The notes under the pieces: generated by a model
What the model was told of the DNA's origin: nothing
The model's input: the letters and a program-made list of their open reading frames with translations, nothing else
Database searches by the model: none
Shown here: positions 9,251-18,556 of the stretch, one piece after another
Layout: the number at the start of each line of letters is the position of its first letter
Numbering within the stretch: position 1 is the stretch's first letter
NCBI RefSeq assembly: GCF_963677945.1
Contig: NZ_OY782578.1
Coordinates: 186,001-250,000, forward strand
Reading direction: 5' to 3'
DNA: 64,000 nucleotides
From: an uncultured Bacteroides sp.
Lineage (GTDB): Bacteria; Bacteroidota; Bacteroidia; Bacteroidales; Bacteroidaceae
Translations under genes and position numbers: made by a program

Positions 9251-11104
9251 ATGATGGACACTCAGGACACTAATCTACCTTTAGAAGAAGGGAAATTAGA
9301 AGAAGAAAAGAATGTTCCCGAGGTTTCTGAGGTTGTTACCGAAGAAACTCCAGAGGAAACTACAGAAGTAAACATGTCGGCGGCTGCAAACTTGCAGTCT
9401 AAACAGGAAATAATTGAAAGACTAAAAGAACTTTCTGCAAATGCTGAAAGCACTCACAAGCAAGAGTTAGACTCCCTTAAACAGACTTTCTACAAACTCC
9501 ACAAGATTGAACAAGAATCAGCTAAAAAGAAATTTATAGAAGAAGGCGGCACAGAAGAATCATTTGTTCCTGCAGCAGACACTTACGAAGCTGAATTTAA
9601 ATCAATAATGGCCGCAGTTAAAGAAAAGAGAAGCACATTTAATGCTGAACTGGAAAAACAAAAAGAAGAAAATTTACAGAGCAAATTAGGTATTATTGAG
9701 AAGCTAAAAGAGCTGGTCAATTATCCTGAAGATGTAAACAAAGCATACAATGATTTCAAGAAACTTCAGCAAGAGTGGAACGAAATTAAATTAGTACCTC
9801 AAGCTAAAGTTAACGAACTTTGGAAGAATTATCAGGTATACGTTGAAAAATTCTACGATATAATCAAGATTAACAATGAATTCAGAGATTACGATTTCAA
9901 AAAGAATCTTGAAATTAAAACAAAACTTTGTGAAGCTGCAGAAAGACTAGCTAATGAAGCGGATGTTGTTTCTGCATTTCACCAATTACAAAAGCTACAT
10001 CAGGAATTTCGCGATACAGGTCCTGTTGCTAAGGAACTTCGCGACGAAATATGGGCACGATTCAAAAATGCTTCTACTGAAGTAAATCGTCGCCATCAAC
10101 AACATTTCGAAGCTTTGAAGGAAGTAGAACAACGAAATCTGGATGAAAAAACTGTTATCTGCGAAATCGTTGAAGCTACAGAATATAATGAATTAAACTC
10201 TTTCACTGCCTGGGAAAAGAAGACTCAGGAAATTATCGCACTGCAAAACAAATGGAAAACGATAGGTTTTGCTCCACAAAAGATGAACGTTAAGATCTTC
10301 GAAAGATTCCGTGCAGCTTGTGATGAATTCTTTAAAAAGAAAGGTGAATTCTTCAAGAAGATTAAAGAAGAAATGAACGAAAATCTTGAAAAGAAGAAAG
10401 TGCTATGTGAAAAAGTTGAAGCTCTTAAAGATAGTAGTGACTGGAAAGAAACTTCAGATACTCTCACTAAACTTCAGAAAGAATGGAAGACAATTGGTCC
10501 TGTATCTAAAAAATATTCAGATCCTATCTGGAAACGTTTCATTGAGGCTTGCGATTATTTCTTTGATCAAAAAAACAAAGCAACTTCTTCTTTACATTCT
10601 ATTGAGGTTGAAAACTTGCAGAAAAAGAAAGCGCTTATTGAGAAATTAGCAACACTTGACGAAAGTCTGGAAGCTAGCGAAGCAAGTAATGTGGTTCGTG
10701 AAACTATAAAGGAATGGAACGCAATTGGTCATGTGCCTTTTAAAGAAAAAGATAAGCTTTATAAGCAATTCCATGATTTAGTTGATAAGCAATTCGATCG
10801 TTTAAATATAACTGCTGCAAACAGAAAACTGAATAACTTTAAAACAAATATCAGTAACGTAGCGGGACAAGGTGAAAAGGGCGGTGCTCAAACACTTTAT
10901 CGTGAACGTGAAAAACTGGTTCGTGCTTACGAATCAATGAAAAACGAAATAAAGACTTACGAAAACAATCTTGGATTCCTTACTTCTTCTTCAAAGAAAG
11001 GTAATAGTCTGGTTACAGAATTGAATAGAAAAGTTGAGAAATTAAAGTCCGATCTTGAACTTACATTGGAAAAGATTAAAGTTATTGATCAATCTACTAA
11101 ATAG
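9251..11104 (+). CDS. DUF349 repeat coiled-coil protein
   Basis: 617-residue charged protein, probably cytosolic, with no signal peptide or membrane segment. It has an acidic N-terminal tail (residues 1-45, rich in E) followed by repeated DUF349 units of about 70-75 residues recognisable by LQKEWKTIGPVSKK, LQNKWKTIGFAPQK and LQQEWNEIKLVPQ. It ends in a long helix. DUF349 proteins are conserved in Bacteroidetes; their function is unknown to me. It is monocistronic as seen: 134 bases separate it from mgtE and a strong terminator follows. Confidence 0.88.
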   Translation: MMDTQDTNLPLEEGKLEEEKNVPEVSEVVTEETPEETTEVNMSAAANLQSKQEIIERLKELSANAESTHKQELDSLKQTFYKLHKIEQESAKKKFIEEGGTEESFVPAADTYEAEFKSIMAAVKEKRSTFNAELEKQKEENLQSKLGIIEKLKELVNYPEDVNKAYNDFKKLQQEWNEIKLVPQAKVNELWKNYQVYVEKFYDIIKINNEFRDYDFKKNLEIKTKLCEAAERLANEADVVSAFHQLQKLHQEFRDTGPVAKELRDEIWARFKNASTEVNRRHQQHFEALKEVEQRNLDEKTVICEIVEATEYNELNSFTAWEKKTQEIIALQNKWKTIGFAPQKMNVKIFERFRAACDEFFKKKGEFFKKIKEEMNENLEKKKVLCEKVEALKDSSDWKETSDTLTKLQKEWKTIGPVSKKYSDPIWKRFIEACDYFFDQKNKATSSLHSIEVENLQKKKALIEKLATLDESLEASEASNVVRETIKEWNAIGHVPFKEKDKLYKQFHDLVDKQFDRLNITAANRKLNNFKTNISNVAGQGEKGGAQTLYREREKLVRAYESMKNEIKTYENNLGFLTSSSKKGNSLVTELNRKVEKLKSDLELTLEKIKVIDQSTK

Positions 11105-11131
11105 ATTAATAATCTTACAATAAATACTGAA

Positions 11132-11160
11132 AGAGCCTTTTAACGAAGGCTCTTTTTTTT
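11132..11160 (+). terminator. Rho-independent terminator after the DUF349 gene
   Basis: AGAGCCTT (11132-11139) and AAGGCTCT (11146-11153) form a perfect 8 bp stem with a 6-base loop, followed by a T tract. It lies 27 bases after the stop codon. Confidence 0.92.
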
Positions 11161-11287
11161 GCTTAAAATGTCATTCGACCATTTTTTTGAAGAAAAATGC
11201 TAAGCATTTATTTCCCAGACATAAACAGACCTATCTGTATAATTTAAATCTAAAACACATTACTCTCGGAAATATATTTTTTACAAA

Positions 11288-11392
11288 ATTGATCTAGCAA
11301 TCTAGCAGTTGGCATTTAATGCGTTGTAAATAAGAAAAATAGAAGTGCTAGATCAACCAAATTTGATCTAGCAGTAATCTAGCAATCTAGCG
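11288..11392 (+). repeat. Intergenic repeat A, copy 1
   Basis: CTAG-rich element of about 105 bases. TTGATCTAGCA occurs at 11289-11299 and 11363-11373, and its reverse complement TGCTAGATCAA at 11346-11356, so the last two make an 11 bp perfect hairpin with a 6-base loop. A diverged copy lies in opposite orientation at 38699-38810, sharing the landmarks GCGTTGTAAATAA (GCATTGTAAATAA there), GTGCTAGATCA and ATCTAGCAATCTAGC in the same order. The similarity was found by eye. The family is not one I can name. Confidence 0.75.
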
Positions 11393-11616
11393 CTTTATCT
11401 CACGCTTAAACATTCTAGTTTTTTAATAACTATATTATTGTATCATACTCATAATCAAAAATTTAAGTTTGCTAATTGAACTAAAATTCTCGATATGAAA
11501 CAAATTATATAGTCCCAATACATTTTTAATTTGCAACTCAAGTTATCATAAAGTATAACGAGACTTCTTTTTACCTCCCACAACATTTCTATTTTTTCAG
11601 GGATAATGTTTTTAAA

Positions 11617-11672
11617 TTCTTGTACAAAAGAATACATTCTTCTGTACAGAACAATTGATTCTTTTGTACAAG
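11617..11672. repeat. TTGTACAA inverted-repeat cluster
   Basis: CTTGTACAAAAGAAT (from about 11619) and ATTCTTTTGTACAAG (ending about 11671) are perfect 15-base inverted arms. Between them lies a third related palindromic core, TTCTGTACAGAA. Related motifs occur at 38930-38947 (18 bp palindrome TATTCTTGTACAAGAATA) and twice at about 18380-18435. Function unknown; it could be an operator cluster or a processed RNA hairpin. Confidence 0.65.
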
Positions 11673-11766
11673 AGTTCAAAAATGAATCGAATAGTTTTCT
11701 AAATACTAAACCGGAACTCTGTGCACAACAGACTTAAGTTTCGATTACGCTCGGCAGGCAGATAAG

Positions 11767-11802
11767 AAAAATGCGGTAATAATTCGTTGATTATTACCGC
11801 AT
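11767..11802 (-). terminator. Terminator after tRNA-Gln
   Basis: ATGCGGTAATAAT (11771-11783) and ATTATTACCGCAT (11790-11802) form a perfect 13 bp stem with a 6-base loop. On the minus strand a T-rich tail (TTTTCTTATC) follows. It lies 10 bases downstream of the tRNA 3' end. Confidence 0.88.
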
Positions 11803-11812
11803 CTCTATTTTG

Positions 11813-11883
11813 TTGGGCTATAAGGATTCGAACCTTAAAAGTCAGATCCAGAAACTGAAGTGTTACCATTACACCATAGCCCA
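11813..11883 (-). tRNA. tRNA-Gln (anticodon CUG)
   Basis: A 71-base cloverleaf on the minus strand: acceptor TGGGCTA/TAGCCCA, D arm GTGT/ACAC with GG in the loop, anticodon arm TCAGT-TTCTGGA-TCTGA giving CTG at positions 34-36, a 4-base variable loop, and T arm TAAGG-TTCGAAT-CCTTA. The discriminator is A and no CCA is encoded. The 31-39 position is a T-T mismatch. It reads CAG codons. Confidence 0.93.
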
Positions 11884-12056
11884 ATTTCTCAATTGCGATG
11901 CAAAGATAGGAAATCTTTGAGAAACATGAAACACTTTAGCCACTTTTTTTGTTTAAAATTTCAGAGAGAAATAAAAATCTGCACGGTTTTTATCTAAAAA
12001 AATACAAAAACAAGATAGATTTTCACTTTTACTTTCGCCGATACAATAAAACGGCG

Positions 12057-12064
12057 TATATTTG
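12057..12064 (+). promoter_or_regulatory. -7 element upstream of rsfS
   Basis: TATATTTG matches the Bacteroides TAnnTTTG -7 consensus, 62 bases before the rsfS start. A TTTC lies 20 bases upstream as a weak -33 box. It would drive rsfS-ftsH-cdsA. Confidence 0.55.
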
Positions 12065-12125
12065 TAAATTATTGTTTTACAGATAAACTAAAATCAGATT
12101 ATTATTAATCTTTCATAGAAAATAA

Positions 12126-12485
12126 ATGAGCGAAACAGAAGTATTAGTACAGAAAATAGTAGAAGGAATTCAGGAGAAAAAAGGACATAAGATAGTAGTA
12201 GCAGATCTGACGAAGATCGGCGATACGATATGCAAATATTTCGTTATTTGCCAATGTAATTCACCTAGTCATGTTAGCGCAATCACAGACGAAGTCAGAG
12301 AATTCGTAAAAAAGAATACAGAAATAAAGCCAATAGGTACCGATGGACTGAATAATTGCGAGTGGGTTGCAATGGACTACTCAGACGTAATGGTTCATAT
12401 ATTCTTGCCAGATATACGAGAATATTATAACCTTGAACATCTTTGGGCCGATGCAAAATTAACAGCGATACCAGATCTTGACTAA
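12126..12485 (+). CDS. rsfS: Ribosome silencing factor RsfS
   Basis: 119-residue DUF143/Iojap protein. The family binds ribosomal protein uL14 and blocks joining of 30S and 50S subunits when nutrients are scarce. Family features are visible: IVVADLTKIGDTICKYFVIC near residue 23, a SHVSAITDEV helix, and the conserved WVAMDYSDVMVHIFL...YYNLEHLWADA C-terminal half. It is directly followed by ftsH after 11 bases, an arrangement that suggests one operon with ftsH and cdsA. Confidence 0.94.
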   Translation: MSETEVLVQKIVEGIQEKKGHKIVVADLTKIGDTICKYFVICQCNSPSHVSAITDEVREFVKKNTEIKPIGTDGLNNCEWVAMDYSDVMVHIFLPDIREYYNLEHLWADAKLTAIPDLD

Positions 12486-12496
12486 TTTTAGAACAG

Positions 12497-14542
12497 ATGA
12501 GTAACAACAAAAAACAAAATAACAAAATGAACATGCCGAAGTTCAGCCTTAACTGGATGTATGCAATTATAGCCATGATGCTAATCGGGCTATATCTCTC
12601 GAGTGAGGGAGGTTCGATGACAAAGCCAATCAGTTATAGTGAGTTTCAACAGTATGTCCGTAATGGATATGCTTCTAAAGTTGTCACTTATAATGATAAT
12701 ACTGTTGAACTTTACATTAAACCGGAGCATATTAAAGACGTGTTCAAACAGGATGCCTCAAAAGTAGGTACTTCTCCTGTAGTTACATCAAGGGTTCCGT
12801 CCAATGAGTCTGTAAGCAGATTCCTGGAAAAGGAAAAAGACGAAGCTCGATTCCAGGGAAAAGAAGAATATGCTGAGAAAAAAGACTATATAAGTGCTTT
12901 TTTACTAAACATATTACCTTTTGTTCTGCTCATCGGAGTGTGGCTTTTCTTCATGCGTAAAATGGGTAGCGGAGGTGGTTCTGGTTCTAACGTCTTCAGC
13001 GTTGGAAAATCAAAAGCACAACTTTTTGAAAAAGGAGGATCGGTTAAAGTCACCTTTAAGGATGTGGCCGGATTGGCTGAAGCAAAACAGGAAGTTGAAG
13101 AAATTGTAGAATTCCTTAGAAACCCACAAAAATACACTGAATTAGGAGGAAAAATTCCTAAAGGAGCATTACTTGTAGGCCCTCCGGGAACAGGTAAAAC
13201 ATTACTTGCCAAGGCTGTAGCCGGCGAGGCTGATGTACCATTCTTCTCTCTTTCGGGTTCCGACTTTGTAGAAATGTTCGTAGGTGTTGGTGCTTCACGT
13301 GTTAGAGACTTGTTTAAACAAGCTAAAGAAAAATCTCCTTGTATTATTTTCATCGATGAAATTGATGCAGTAGGACGAGCACGAGGAAAGAATCCAAGCA
13401 TGGGTGGAAATGACGAACGCGAAAATACATTGAACCAATTACTCACCGAAATGGATGGTTTTGGTACTAATAGTGGTATTATTATTCTGGCTGCTACTAA
13501 CCGTGCGGATATACTTGACAAGGCTCTGCTTCGTGCAGGACGTTTTGACCGTCAGATACATGTAGATTTGCCCGACTTAAATGAAAGAAAAGAAGTATTC
13601 GGAGTTCATTTACGTCCAATTAAAATAGATGAAACAGTAGATGTTGATCTTTTGGCTCGTCAAACACCTGGTTTTTCAGGCGCCGATATTGCAAATGTCT
13701 GCAACGAAGCTGCATTGATTGCTGCCCGTCATGGAAAAACATTTGTAGGAAAACAAGATTTCCTGGATGCTGTTGACAGAATTATTGGTGGTTTGGAAAA
13801 GAAAAGCAAAATAATGACTACTGCGGAGCGTAAGACTATTGCACTCCACGAAGCCGGACACGCAAGTCTTTCATGGCTGCTTGAACATGCTAATCCATTA
13901 ATTAAAGTTACCATCGTTCCTCGTGGACGAGCATTGGGCGCAGCATGGTATCTGCCTGAAGAAAGACAGATTACTACCAAAGAACAAATGCAGGATGAAA
14001 TGTGTGCAACCCTTGGAGGTCGTGCAGCCGAAGAATTATTCGTAGGTCATATTTCTACCGGGGCCATGAATGATTTGGAACGTGTTACCAAACAGGCGTA
14101 TGGAATGATTGCTTATCTGGGTATGAGTGATAAACTTCCTAACCTTTGCTACTATAATAACGAGGAATATTCTTTCAACAAGCCATATAGCGATAAAACA
14201 GCTGAGACGATTGATGAAGAAGCTAAGCTTTTAATCAATGGTCAGTATGACAGAGCAAAAAGAATTCTTTCAGAACATAAAGATCAGCACAATGCTTTGG
14301 CTAATTTATTGATAGAAAAAGAAGTTATTTTTGCTGAAGACGTAGAGCGTATTTTCGGAAAACGTCCATGGACTTCTCGCTCTGCCGAAATCATGGCAAT
14401 AGATAAATCTGCAGAAGAACAAGCTGAAACAGCGAAAAAGGATTCTTCTTTAGAGAAAAAACCTGAAACAAATATTAATCCTTCTAAAACAGAAGCAGAC
14501 CTTCCCGAACAAACAGACGGAGAAGATAATACAATGAATTAA
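12497..14542 (+). CDS. ftsH: ATP-dependent zinc metalloprotease FtsH
   Basis: 681-residue membrane-anchored AAA+ protease that degrades misfolded membrane proteins and short-lived regulators. Two N-terminal membrane helices (about residues 16-33 and 136-153) flank a periplasmic loop. Then come a Gly/Ser linker, the AAA domain with Walker A GPPGTGKT (about 228-235), Walker [12 protein letters not shown] and the SRH ([11 protein letters not shown]), and the M41 protease domain with HEAGH (about 452-456). The C-terminal tail (about 630-681) is charged and low-complexity. It starts 11 bases after rsfS and ends 7 bases before cdsA. Length is normal. Confidence 0.97.
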   Translation: MSNNKKQNNKMNMPKFSLNWMYAIIAMMLIGLYLSSEGGSMTKPISYSEFQQYVRNGYASKVVTYNDNTVELYIKPEHIKDVFKQDASKVGTSPVVTSRVPSNESVSRFLEKEKDEARFQGKEEYAEKKDYISAFLLNILPFVLLIGVWLFFMRKMGSGGGSGSNVFSVGKSKAQLFEKGGSVKVTFKDVAGLAEAKQEVEEIVEFLRNPQKYTELGGKIPKGALLVGPPGTGKTLLAKAVAGEADVPFFSLSGSDFVEMFVGVGASRVRDLFKQAKEKSPCIIFIDEIDAVGRARGKNPSMGGNDERENTLNQLLTEMDGFGTNSGIIILAATNRADILDKALLRAGRFDRQIHVDLPDLNERKEVFGVHLRPIKIDETVDVDLLARQTPGFSGADIANVCNEAALIAARHGKTFVGKQDFLDAVDRIIGGLEKKSKIMTTAERKTIALHEAGHASLSWLLEHANPLIKVTIVPRGRALGAAWYLPEERQITTKEQMQDEMCATLGGRAAEELFVGHISTGAMNDLERVTKQAYGMIAYLGMSDKLPNLCYYNNEEYSFNKPYSDKTAETIDEEAKLLINGQYDRAKRILSEHKDQHNALANLLIEKEVIFAEDVERIFGKRPWTSRSAEIMAIDKSAEEQAETAKKDSSLEKKPETNINPSKTEADLPEQTDGEDNTMN

Positions 14543-14549
14543 TAGAAGA

Positions 14550-15389
14550 ATGATAAAAAATAACTTTATTCAACGTACAGTTACAGGAGCATTGATAGTT
14601 GCAGTGCTCGTGTGCTGTATCGTTATTAGCCCTATATCTTTTGCAATACTATTTGCTATCATATCAGCACTTGCTGTACACGAATTCAGTAATCTGGTTA
14701 ATAACAATGAGAATGTAAGCACAAACGTAGTTATTAATATATTAGGAGGTGTATACCTCTTTTTTGCTTTTCTGGGGTTTTGTATGAATCTCTCCGGTTC
14801 TCAGATTTTTATCCCCTATCTTTTTCTGATAATATACCTTATTATCAGTGAACTTTATCTCCAGAAGTCAAATCCTGTAAACAACATGGCATACTCAACG
14901 TTGGCTCAGCTTTATATTGGATTGCCATTTGCTTTACTGAATGTTCTTGCATTTCAGGTAGATAACACTGGAACAGTGAGCTACAACTATGCTCTTCCAT
15001 TATCCATATTCATTTTTATATGGCTAAATGACACTGGTGCATATTGTTTTGGAACTTTATTCGGCAAGCACAGATTATTTGAACGTATCTCTCCTAAGAA
15101 ATCATGGGAAGGTTTTATTGGCGGAGCTGTTATCACATTGATAACTGGTTTTGTTTTAGGTAGATTCTTTCCATTCTTATCATCTATTGAATGGGCCGGA
15201 TTAGGTCTTGTAGTTTCTGTATTCGGAACCTGGGGAGACTTAGCAGAGTCAATGATAAAGAGACATATGGGTATAAAAGATTCCGGAACATTTTTCCCCG
15301 GACATGGCGGAATACTGGATCGGTTTGACAGTTTATTAATTGCAGTTCCTGCAGCTGTTATATATCTTTATGTTATCACATTGTTTTAA
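14550..15389 (+). CDS. cdsA: Phosphatidate cytidylyltransferase
   Basis: 279-residue polytopic membrane enzyme making CDP-diacylglycerol from phosphatidic acid and CTP, the branch point for the phospholipids produced by Psd/PssA and Cls elsewhere in the window. Several hydrophobic helices precede the conserved SPKKSWEGFIGG motif, and the family signature GDLAESMIKRHMGIKDSG...GHGGILDRFDSL is near the C-terminus. It is the last gene of the rsfS-ftsH-cdsA run and is followed by a terminator. Confidence 0.96.
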   Translation: MIKNNFIQRTVTGALIVAVLVCCIVISPISFAILFAIISALAVHEFSNLVNNNENVSTNVVINILGGVYLFFAFLGFCMNLSGSQIFIPYLFLIIYLIISELYLQKSNPVNNMAYSTLAQLYIGLPFALLNVLAFQVDNTGTVSYNYALPLSIFIFIWLNDTGAYCFGTLFGKHRLFERISPKKSWEGFIGGAVITLITGFVLGRFFPFLSSIEWAGLGLVVSVFGTWGDLAESMIKRHMGIKDSGTFFPGHGGILDRFDSLLIAVPAAVIYLYVITLF

Positions 15390-15411
15390 TTACATTAAAC
15401 ATTTATATATT

Positions 15412-15443
15412 AAAAAAGGAAGTCACTATTGACTTCCTTTTTT
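15412..15443. terminator. Bidirectional terminator between cdsA and nigD-like gene
   Basis: A14-base perfect stem AAAAAAGGAAGTCA (15412-15425)/TGACTTCCTTTTTT (15430-15443) with a 4-base loop. A-tract and T-tract flank it, so it can serve cdsA (plus) and the convergent NigD-like gene (minus). Confidence 0.92.
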
Positions 15444-15481
15444 GATTTAAACATCCACATTTGCTTTCATACAAGCAATTC

Positions 15482-16219
15482 TTAGTTGATCCGTTCTTTA
15501 ATCTTCTCAGGCAAAACAGCTATTGACTTATCAGTCTGGAGGTCTTTATAATCAATAGTAATGACCTTTTCACCATTCACAGCCGAATTAATTCTGATTT
15601 TCAATCCTTTCTTATCTGTATGGCCAACTCCGAAATCTCCAAGCCTGAATGAAACAATGCTATGTGCTACATAATCAGTAACATCATTCATATCATTATA
15701 GCGATATTCAAGATGTATATATCCATCATCAGGATATTGTAATGTGGTATTCTTTACGAGGTTAACACGATGCTTTAATGCACCGGGAAGATTCATGTCA
15801 AACTCTACATTAACATAATCGCCACCTACCCACATATCAGTTATTCTGACAGGATCGTCTCCTATGCTATCTTTATTTTCTTCTGTAAGATTAATTATAT
15901 TCTTAGTTAATATTACAGAATAATCATTCAGACGAACATAATGATCGAAACCATTCTGGGCATCACTTAACAGTGTAAAGTTTCCAATTATTCTCGTTCC
16001 ATTTTCCAGATTCTTATATGGAACAAGAGTGGCTGCCGGCCATAACTTTTCTCCATTATCCAAAACGAAGGAAACATTACCAGCATCAACTTTTACTGTA
16101 CCCAAAGCAATCGTGTAATTACCTAATGAATAACCATCATCATCATCAAGATCGCAAGATTGAAGGGTTGGAATTAAGACCAACACCAATAACAGTAGAT
16201 AATAACTTAATCTTTTCAT
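15482..16219 (-). CDS. NigD-like lipoprotein
   Basis: 245-residue predicted lipoprotein. It has a hydrophobic signal (SYYLLLLVLVLIPTL) and lipobox LQSC followed by an Asp-rich stretch (DLDDDDG). The body resembles NigD-type proteins of Bacteroides: an N-terminal OB-like beta domain (about residues 30-110, with FVLDNGEKLWPA) and a C-terminal beta domain (MWVGGDYVNVEFDM, HSIVSFRLGDFGV). Function is unknown; the family was named from a bacteriocin-associated locus. An in-frame extension to 16261 exists but runs into the lpxB terminator hairpin, so the ATG at 16219 is chosen. Confidence 0.87.
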   Translation of the reverse strand: MKRLSYYLLLLVLVLIPTLQSCDLDDDDGYSLGNYTIALGTVKVDAGNVSFVLDNGEKLWPAATLVPYKNLENGTRIIGNFTLLSDAQNGFDHYVRLNDYSVILTKNIINLTEENKDSIGDDPVRITDMWVGGDYVNVEFDMNLPGALKHRVNLVKNTTLQYPDDGYIHLEYRYNDMNDVTDYVAHSIVSFRLGDFGVGHTDKKGLKIRINSAVNGEKVITIDYKDLQTDKSIAVLPEKIKERIN

Positions 16220-16245
16220 AACTCTAAATTTGTTTACTACATAGA

Positions 16246-16282
16246 ATAAACAAAGCCGCAATCATTTTACTGCATTGCGGCT
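16246..16282 (-). terminator. Terminator after lpxB
   Basis: AGCCGCAAT (16254-16262) pairs with ATTGCGGCT (16274-16282), a 9 bp stem with an 11-base loop. On the minus strand it is followed by TTTGTTTATT. It is 48 bases past the lpxB stop and upstream of the NigD-like gene. Confidence 0.8.
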
Positions 16283-16330
16283 AATTAAATTATGCTTAAA
16301 AAGATTATTAGTTATTGAATATAAATAAAG

Positions 16331-17476
16331 TTACTGCTTTATTGCTGTCCTAAGTAGTTCAACCATCTGACTTGCAGCTTTCTTTGAAGCACCAGAAGGA
16401 CCAAGAATATTAATCATCTGGTCATATTCATCAAGCATTTGCTGACGCTTTACCTTATCCAGTAATACAGCTTCTAATTCTGACTGCATATTTTCAACAG
16501 TCATTGTATCTGCTACAAGTTCACGAACAATCTCTTTTCCAGCAACAAGATTGACTAATGAAATAAATTTAACCTTTAGTATTTTCTTTTTCAGGAAAGA
16601 GATAACTTTTCCTAGAGGTGTATGATAACAAACAACCTGAGGAACACGAAACAAAGCAGTCTCCAAGGTTGCAGTTCCCGAGGTTACCAAAGCTGCAGAT
16701 GAGTGCTGAAGCAAACGATATGTCTGATTAAAAACAATTTTCACCTTTTCGTCCTGAATATATTTCTGGTAATACTCTGAAGAAATACCCGGAGCACCTG
16801 CCAGTACTAACTGATAACCTGAAAACTTAGAAGCAGCTTTCAACATATCAGGCAAGTTATCTTTTATTTCCTGTTTTCTACTACCTGCAAGCAATGCTAT
16901 AATTGGTTTTTCGACCAACCCATTTTCAGCAGTGAAAGAAGTAAAATCCTCCGGATGATTTGCACGAAAGGTTTCAACTGCATCAACAGTTGGATTACCT
17001 ACATAATGTATCGGATATTGGTGCCCGTGGAAGAAATCAACTTCAAAAGGAAGAATTGAAAACAGTTCATCAACATACTTCTTTATATCTTTTATGCGAT
17101 ATTCTTTCCATGCCCATATTTTAGGAGATATGTAATAGTAAACCGGAATTCTTGTCTGTGTTTTCACAAACTTTGCAATTGACAGATTAAATCCTGGATA
17201 ATCAACCAATATTACCACATCAGGAGCATAAGAAGTAATATCCTCTTTACACAATTTCATATTGGCAAAAATAGTGCGCAGATGCAAAAGTACTGGAATA
17301 AATCCCATGTATGCCAAATCTTTATAGTGCTTCACGCGCGTTCCTCCCTGCGCAGACATTAAATCCCCGCCAAAGAAACGAAACTCAGCATTCGCATCTT
17401 CTTGTTTTAATTCACGCATCAAATTAGAAGCATGTAAATCTCCCGAAGCTTCACCTACAATTAAATAATATTTCAT
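16331..17476 (-). CDS. lpxB: Lipid-A-disaccharide synthase
   Basis: 381-residue GT19 glycosyltransferase that joins UDP-2,3-diacylglucosamine and lipid X into the lipid A disaccharide at the inner membrane. Visible: the N-terminal YYLIVGEASGDLHASNLM motif, YYISPKIWAWKEYRIKDIKK, LLAGSRKQEI, and the nucleotide-site VTSGTATLETALF. The ATG at 17476 is 8 bases after the surE stop; an upstream TTG overlaps surE and adds nothing conserved. Cotranscribed with surE, and terminated at 16246-16282. Confidence 0.96.
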   Translation of the reverse strand: MKYYLIVGEASGDLHASNLMRELKQEDANAEFRFFGGDLMSAQGGTRVKHYKDLAYMGFIPVLLHLRTIFANMKLCKEDITSYAPDVVILVDYPGFNLSIAKFVKTQTRIPVYYYISPKIWAWKEYRIKDIKKYVDELFSILPFEVDFFHGHQYPIHYVGNPTVDAVETFRANHPEDFTSFTAENGLVEKPIIALLAGSRKQEIKDNLPDMLKAASKFSGYQLVLAGAPGISSEYYQKYIQDEKVKIVFNQTYRLLQHSSAALVTSGTATLETALFRVPQVVCYHTPLGKVISFLKKKILKVKFISLVNLVAGKEIVRELVADTMTVENMQSELEAVLLDKVKRQQMLDEYDQMINILGPSGASKKAASQMVELLRTAIKQ

Positions 17477-17484
17477 TCTTATCT

Positions 17485-18252
17485 TTATAGTTTCCAAGCC
17501 TTTAGCTGATCCATAACCTCATAGGCAGTAACATCAACTTTTGTTGGAGTAATAGCTGCATAGTCGTGATTTAGTGCCCAGTTATCTGTATCTACCTCAT
17601 CCGGCTCATGATTTTCAAAATCGCCAGTCAACCAGAAATATTCACTTCCGTTAGGATGACTTCTACGTGCCCATTCATGTGTCCACTGTCCTACTGTTTG
17701 GCGACATATTTTTACACCTTTTATTTCAGGACATAGCGGAAAATTCACATTCAGGCAAATACCTTTTGGCAAACCATTATCTATTACTTTTTGGGTTATG
17801 CTTCGAATAATATCAGCCGTCGGTTCAAAATCAGCGTCATGATTATGATCACAGATAGAGAAACCTATTGAAGGAACTCCGCTAAGACAGCCCTCTATTA
17901 CAACTCCCATTGTTCCGGAATAGTGAACATTCACAGCAGCATTATCTCCATGATTAATTCCGCCTATTACCAAATCCGGTTGTCGATCTAAAACTGCATA
18001 TTTAGCCAATTTTATGCAATCGGCTGGGGTACCAGAACATTTATAAACAGCAAGTCCCGGCTCCTTTTTCATTAATGTGTATTTCACAGGACGATCAGCA
18101 GTAATGGCACAAGCCATTCCAGAGCGTGGTGAGTCTGGAGCCATAACAACAATGTCTCCTAATGGACGAATATATTTAACTAATTCGTTGATTCCTTTTG
18201 CCATAAACCCATCGTCATTAGAGATGAGTATTAGCGGTCTCTCGTTTTCCAT
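17485..18252 (-). CDS. surE: 5'/3'-nucleotidase SurE
   Basis: 255-residue survival protein SurE, a metal-dependent phosphatase acting on nucleoside monophosphates. The metal-site motif [12 protein letters not shown] is at residues 10-21. Further motifs are [14 protein letters not shown] (about 38-51), [31 protein letters not shown], and the C-terminal [13 protein letters not shown]. First gene of the surE-lpxB unit, with a close-to-consensus promoter at 18286-18316. Confidence 0.96.
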   Translation of the reverse strand: MENERPLILISNDDGFMAKGINELVKYIRPLGDIVVMAPDSPRSGMACAITADRPVKYTLMKKEPGLAVYKCSGTPADCIKLAKYAVLDRQPDLVIGGINHGDNAAVNVHYSGTMGVVIEGCLSGVPSIGFSICDHNHDADFEPTADIIRSITQKVIDNGLPKGICLNVNFPLCPEIKGVKICRQTVGQWTHEWARRSHPNGSEYFWLTGDFENHEPDEVDTDNWALNHDYAAITPTKVDVTAYEVMDQLKAWKL

Positions 18253-18285
18253 CCGTAAAAAGTTCTTTTATTAAATTATTTAGCA

Positions 18286-18316
18286 CAAAAGTAGAGAAAA
18301 AACAATGATAAACAAA
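18286..18316 (-). promoter_or_regulatory. surE-lpxB promoter
   Basis: On the minus strand TTTG (complement of 18313-18316) is followed after 19 bases by TACTTTTG (complement of 18286-18293). This is the full Bacteroides -33/-7 arrangement with typical spacing, 34 bases before the surE ATG. Confidence 0.75.
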
Positions 18317-18548
18317 AGAAAGAACATAAAAGCATTAGAGAGAAATAGTCTCATTTTTAAGGATCTTATCAGATCATATTGTACAAGAGAGCTAATATTC
18401 CTGGATAAAGCTAAGCAAGATTTTGTACAGAAGATTAAAAACATAAATCGAGTTAAATAATCTTCTCTCATCATACCCTCAGTAGTTTACAAATCTTAAT
18501 GTTATGCAAGCCGGTTTAAAAAATGAAAGTTTATTAAATGGAAATGTA
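18317..18548. other. Intergenic stretch between surE and parA
   Basis: AT-rich, no convincing gene. Contains two TTGTACA-core motifs (at about 18380 and 18430) like those in the 11.6 and 38.9 kb gaps. A 51-codon plus-strand open frame at 18304-18460 overlaps the surE promoter and is not called. Confidence 0.5.
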
Positions 18549-18556
18549 TATATTTG
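18549..18556 (+). promoter_or_regulatory. -7 element upstream of parA
   Basis: TATATTTG matches TAnnTTTG, 167 bases before the chosen parA start. No clear -33 box at the usual spacing. Two DnaA-box-like 9-mers (TTATTAACA and TTATCAACA, 18609-18637) lie between it and the gene. Confidence 0.4.

Larger units (their letters stand above)
11161..11766. other. Gene-free intergenic stretch with repeats
   Basis: No convincing coding sequence: the open frames present are short, AT-rich and unsupported. The stretch holds repeat A copy 1 (11288-11392) and the TTGTACAA inverted-repeat cluster (11617-11672), each listed separately. The rest is AT-rich with nothing recognised. Confidence 0.7.

Noticed and set aside
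11455..11884. Two minus-strand open frames (74 and 61 codons)
   Set aside because: They cover the palindrome cluster, the tRNA-Gln gene and its terminator, so they are not coding.
18304..18460. Plus-strand open frame of about 50 codons (MINKRKNIKALERN...)
   Set aside because: It overlaps the surE promoter, is Lys/Ile-rich like random AT-rich sequence, has no promoter of its own and resembles no family.
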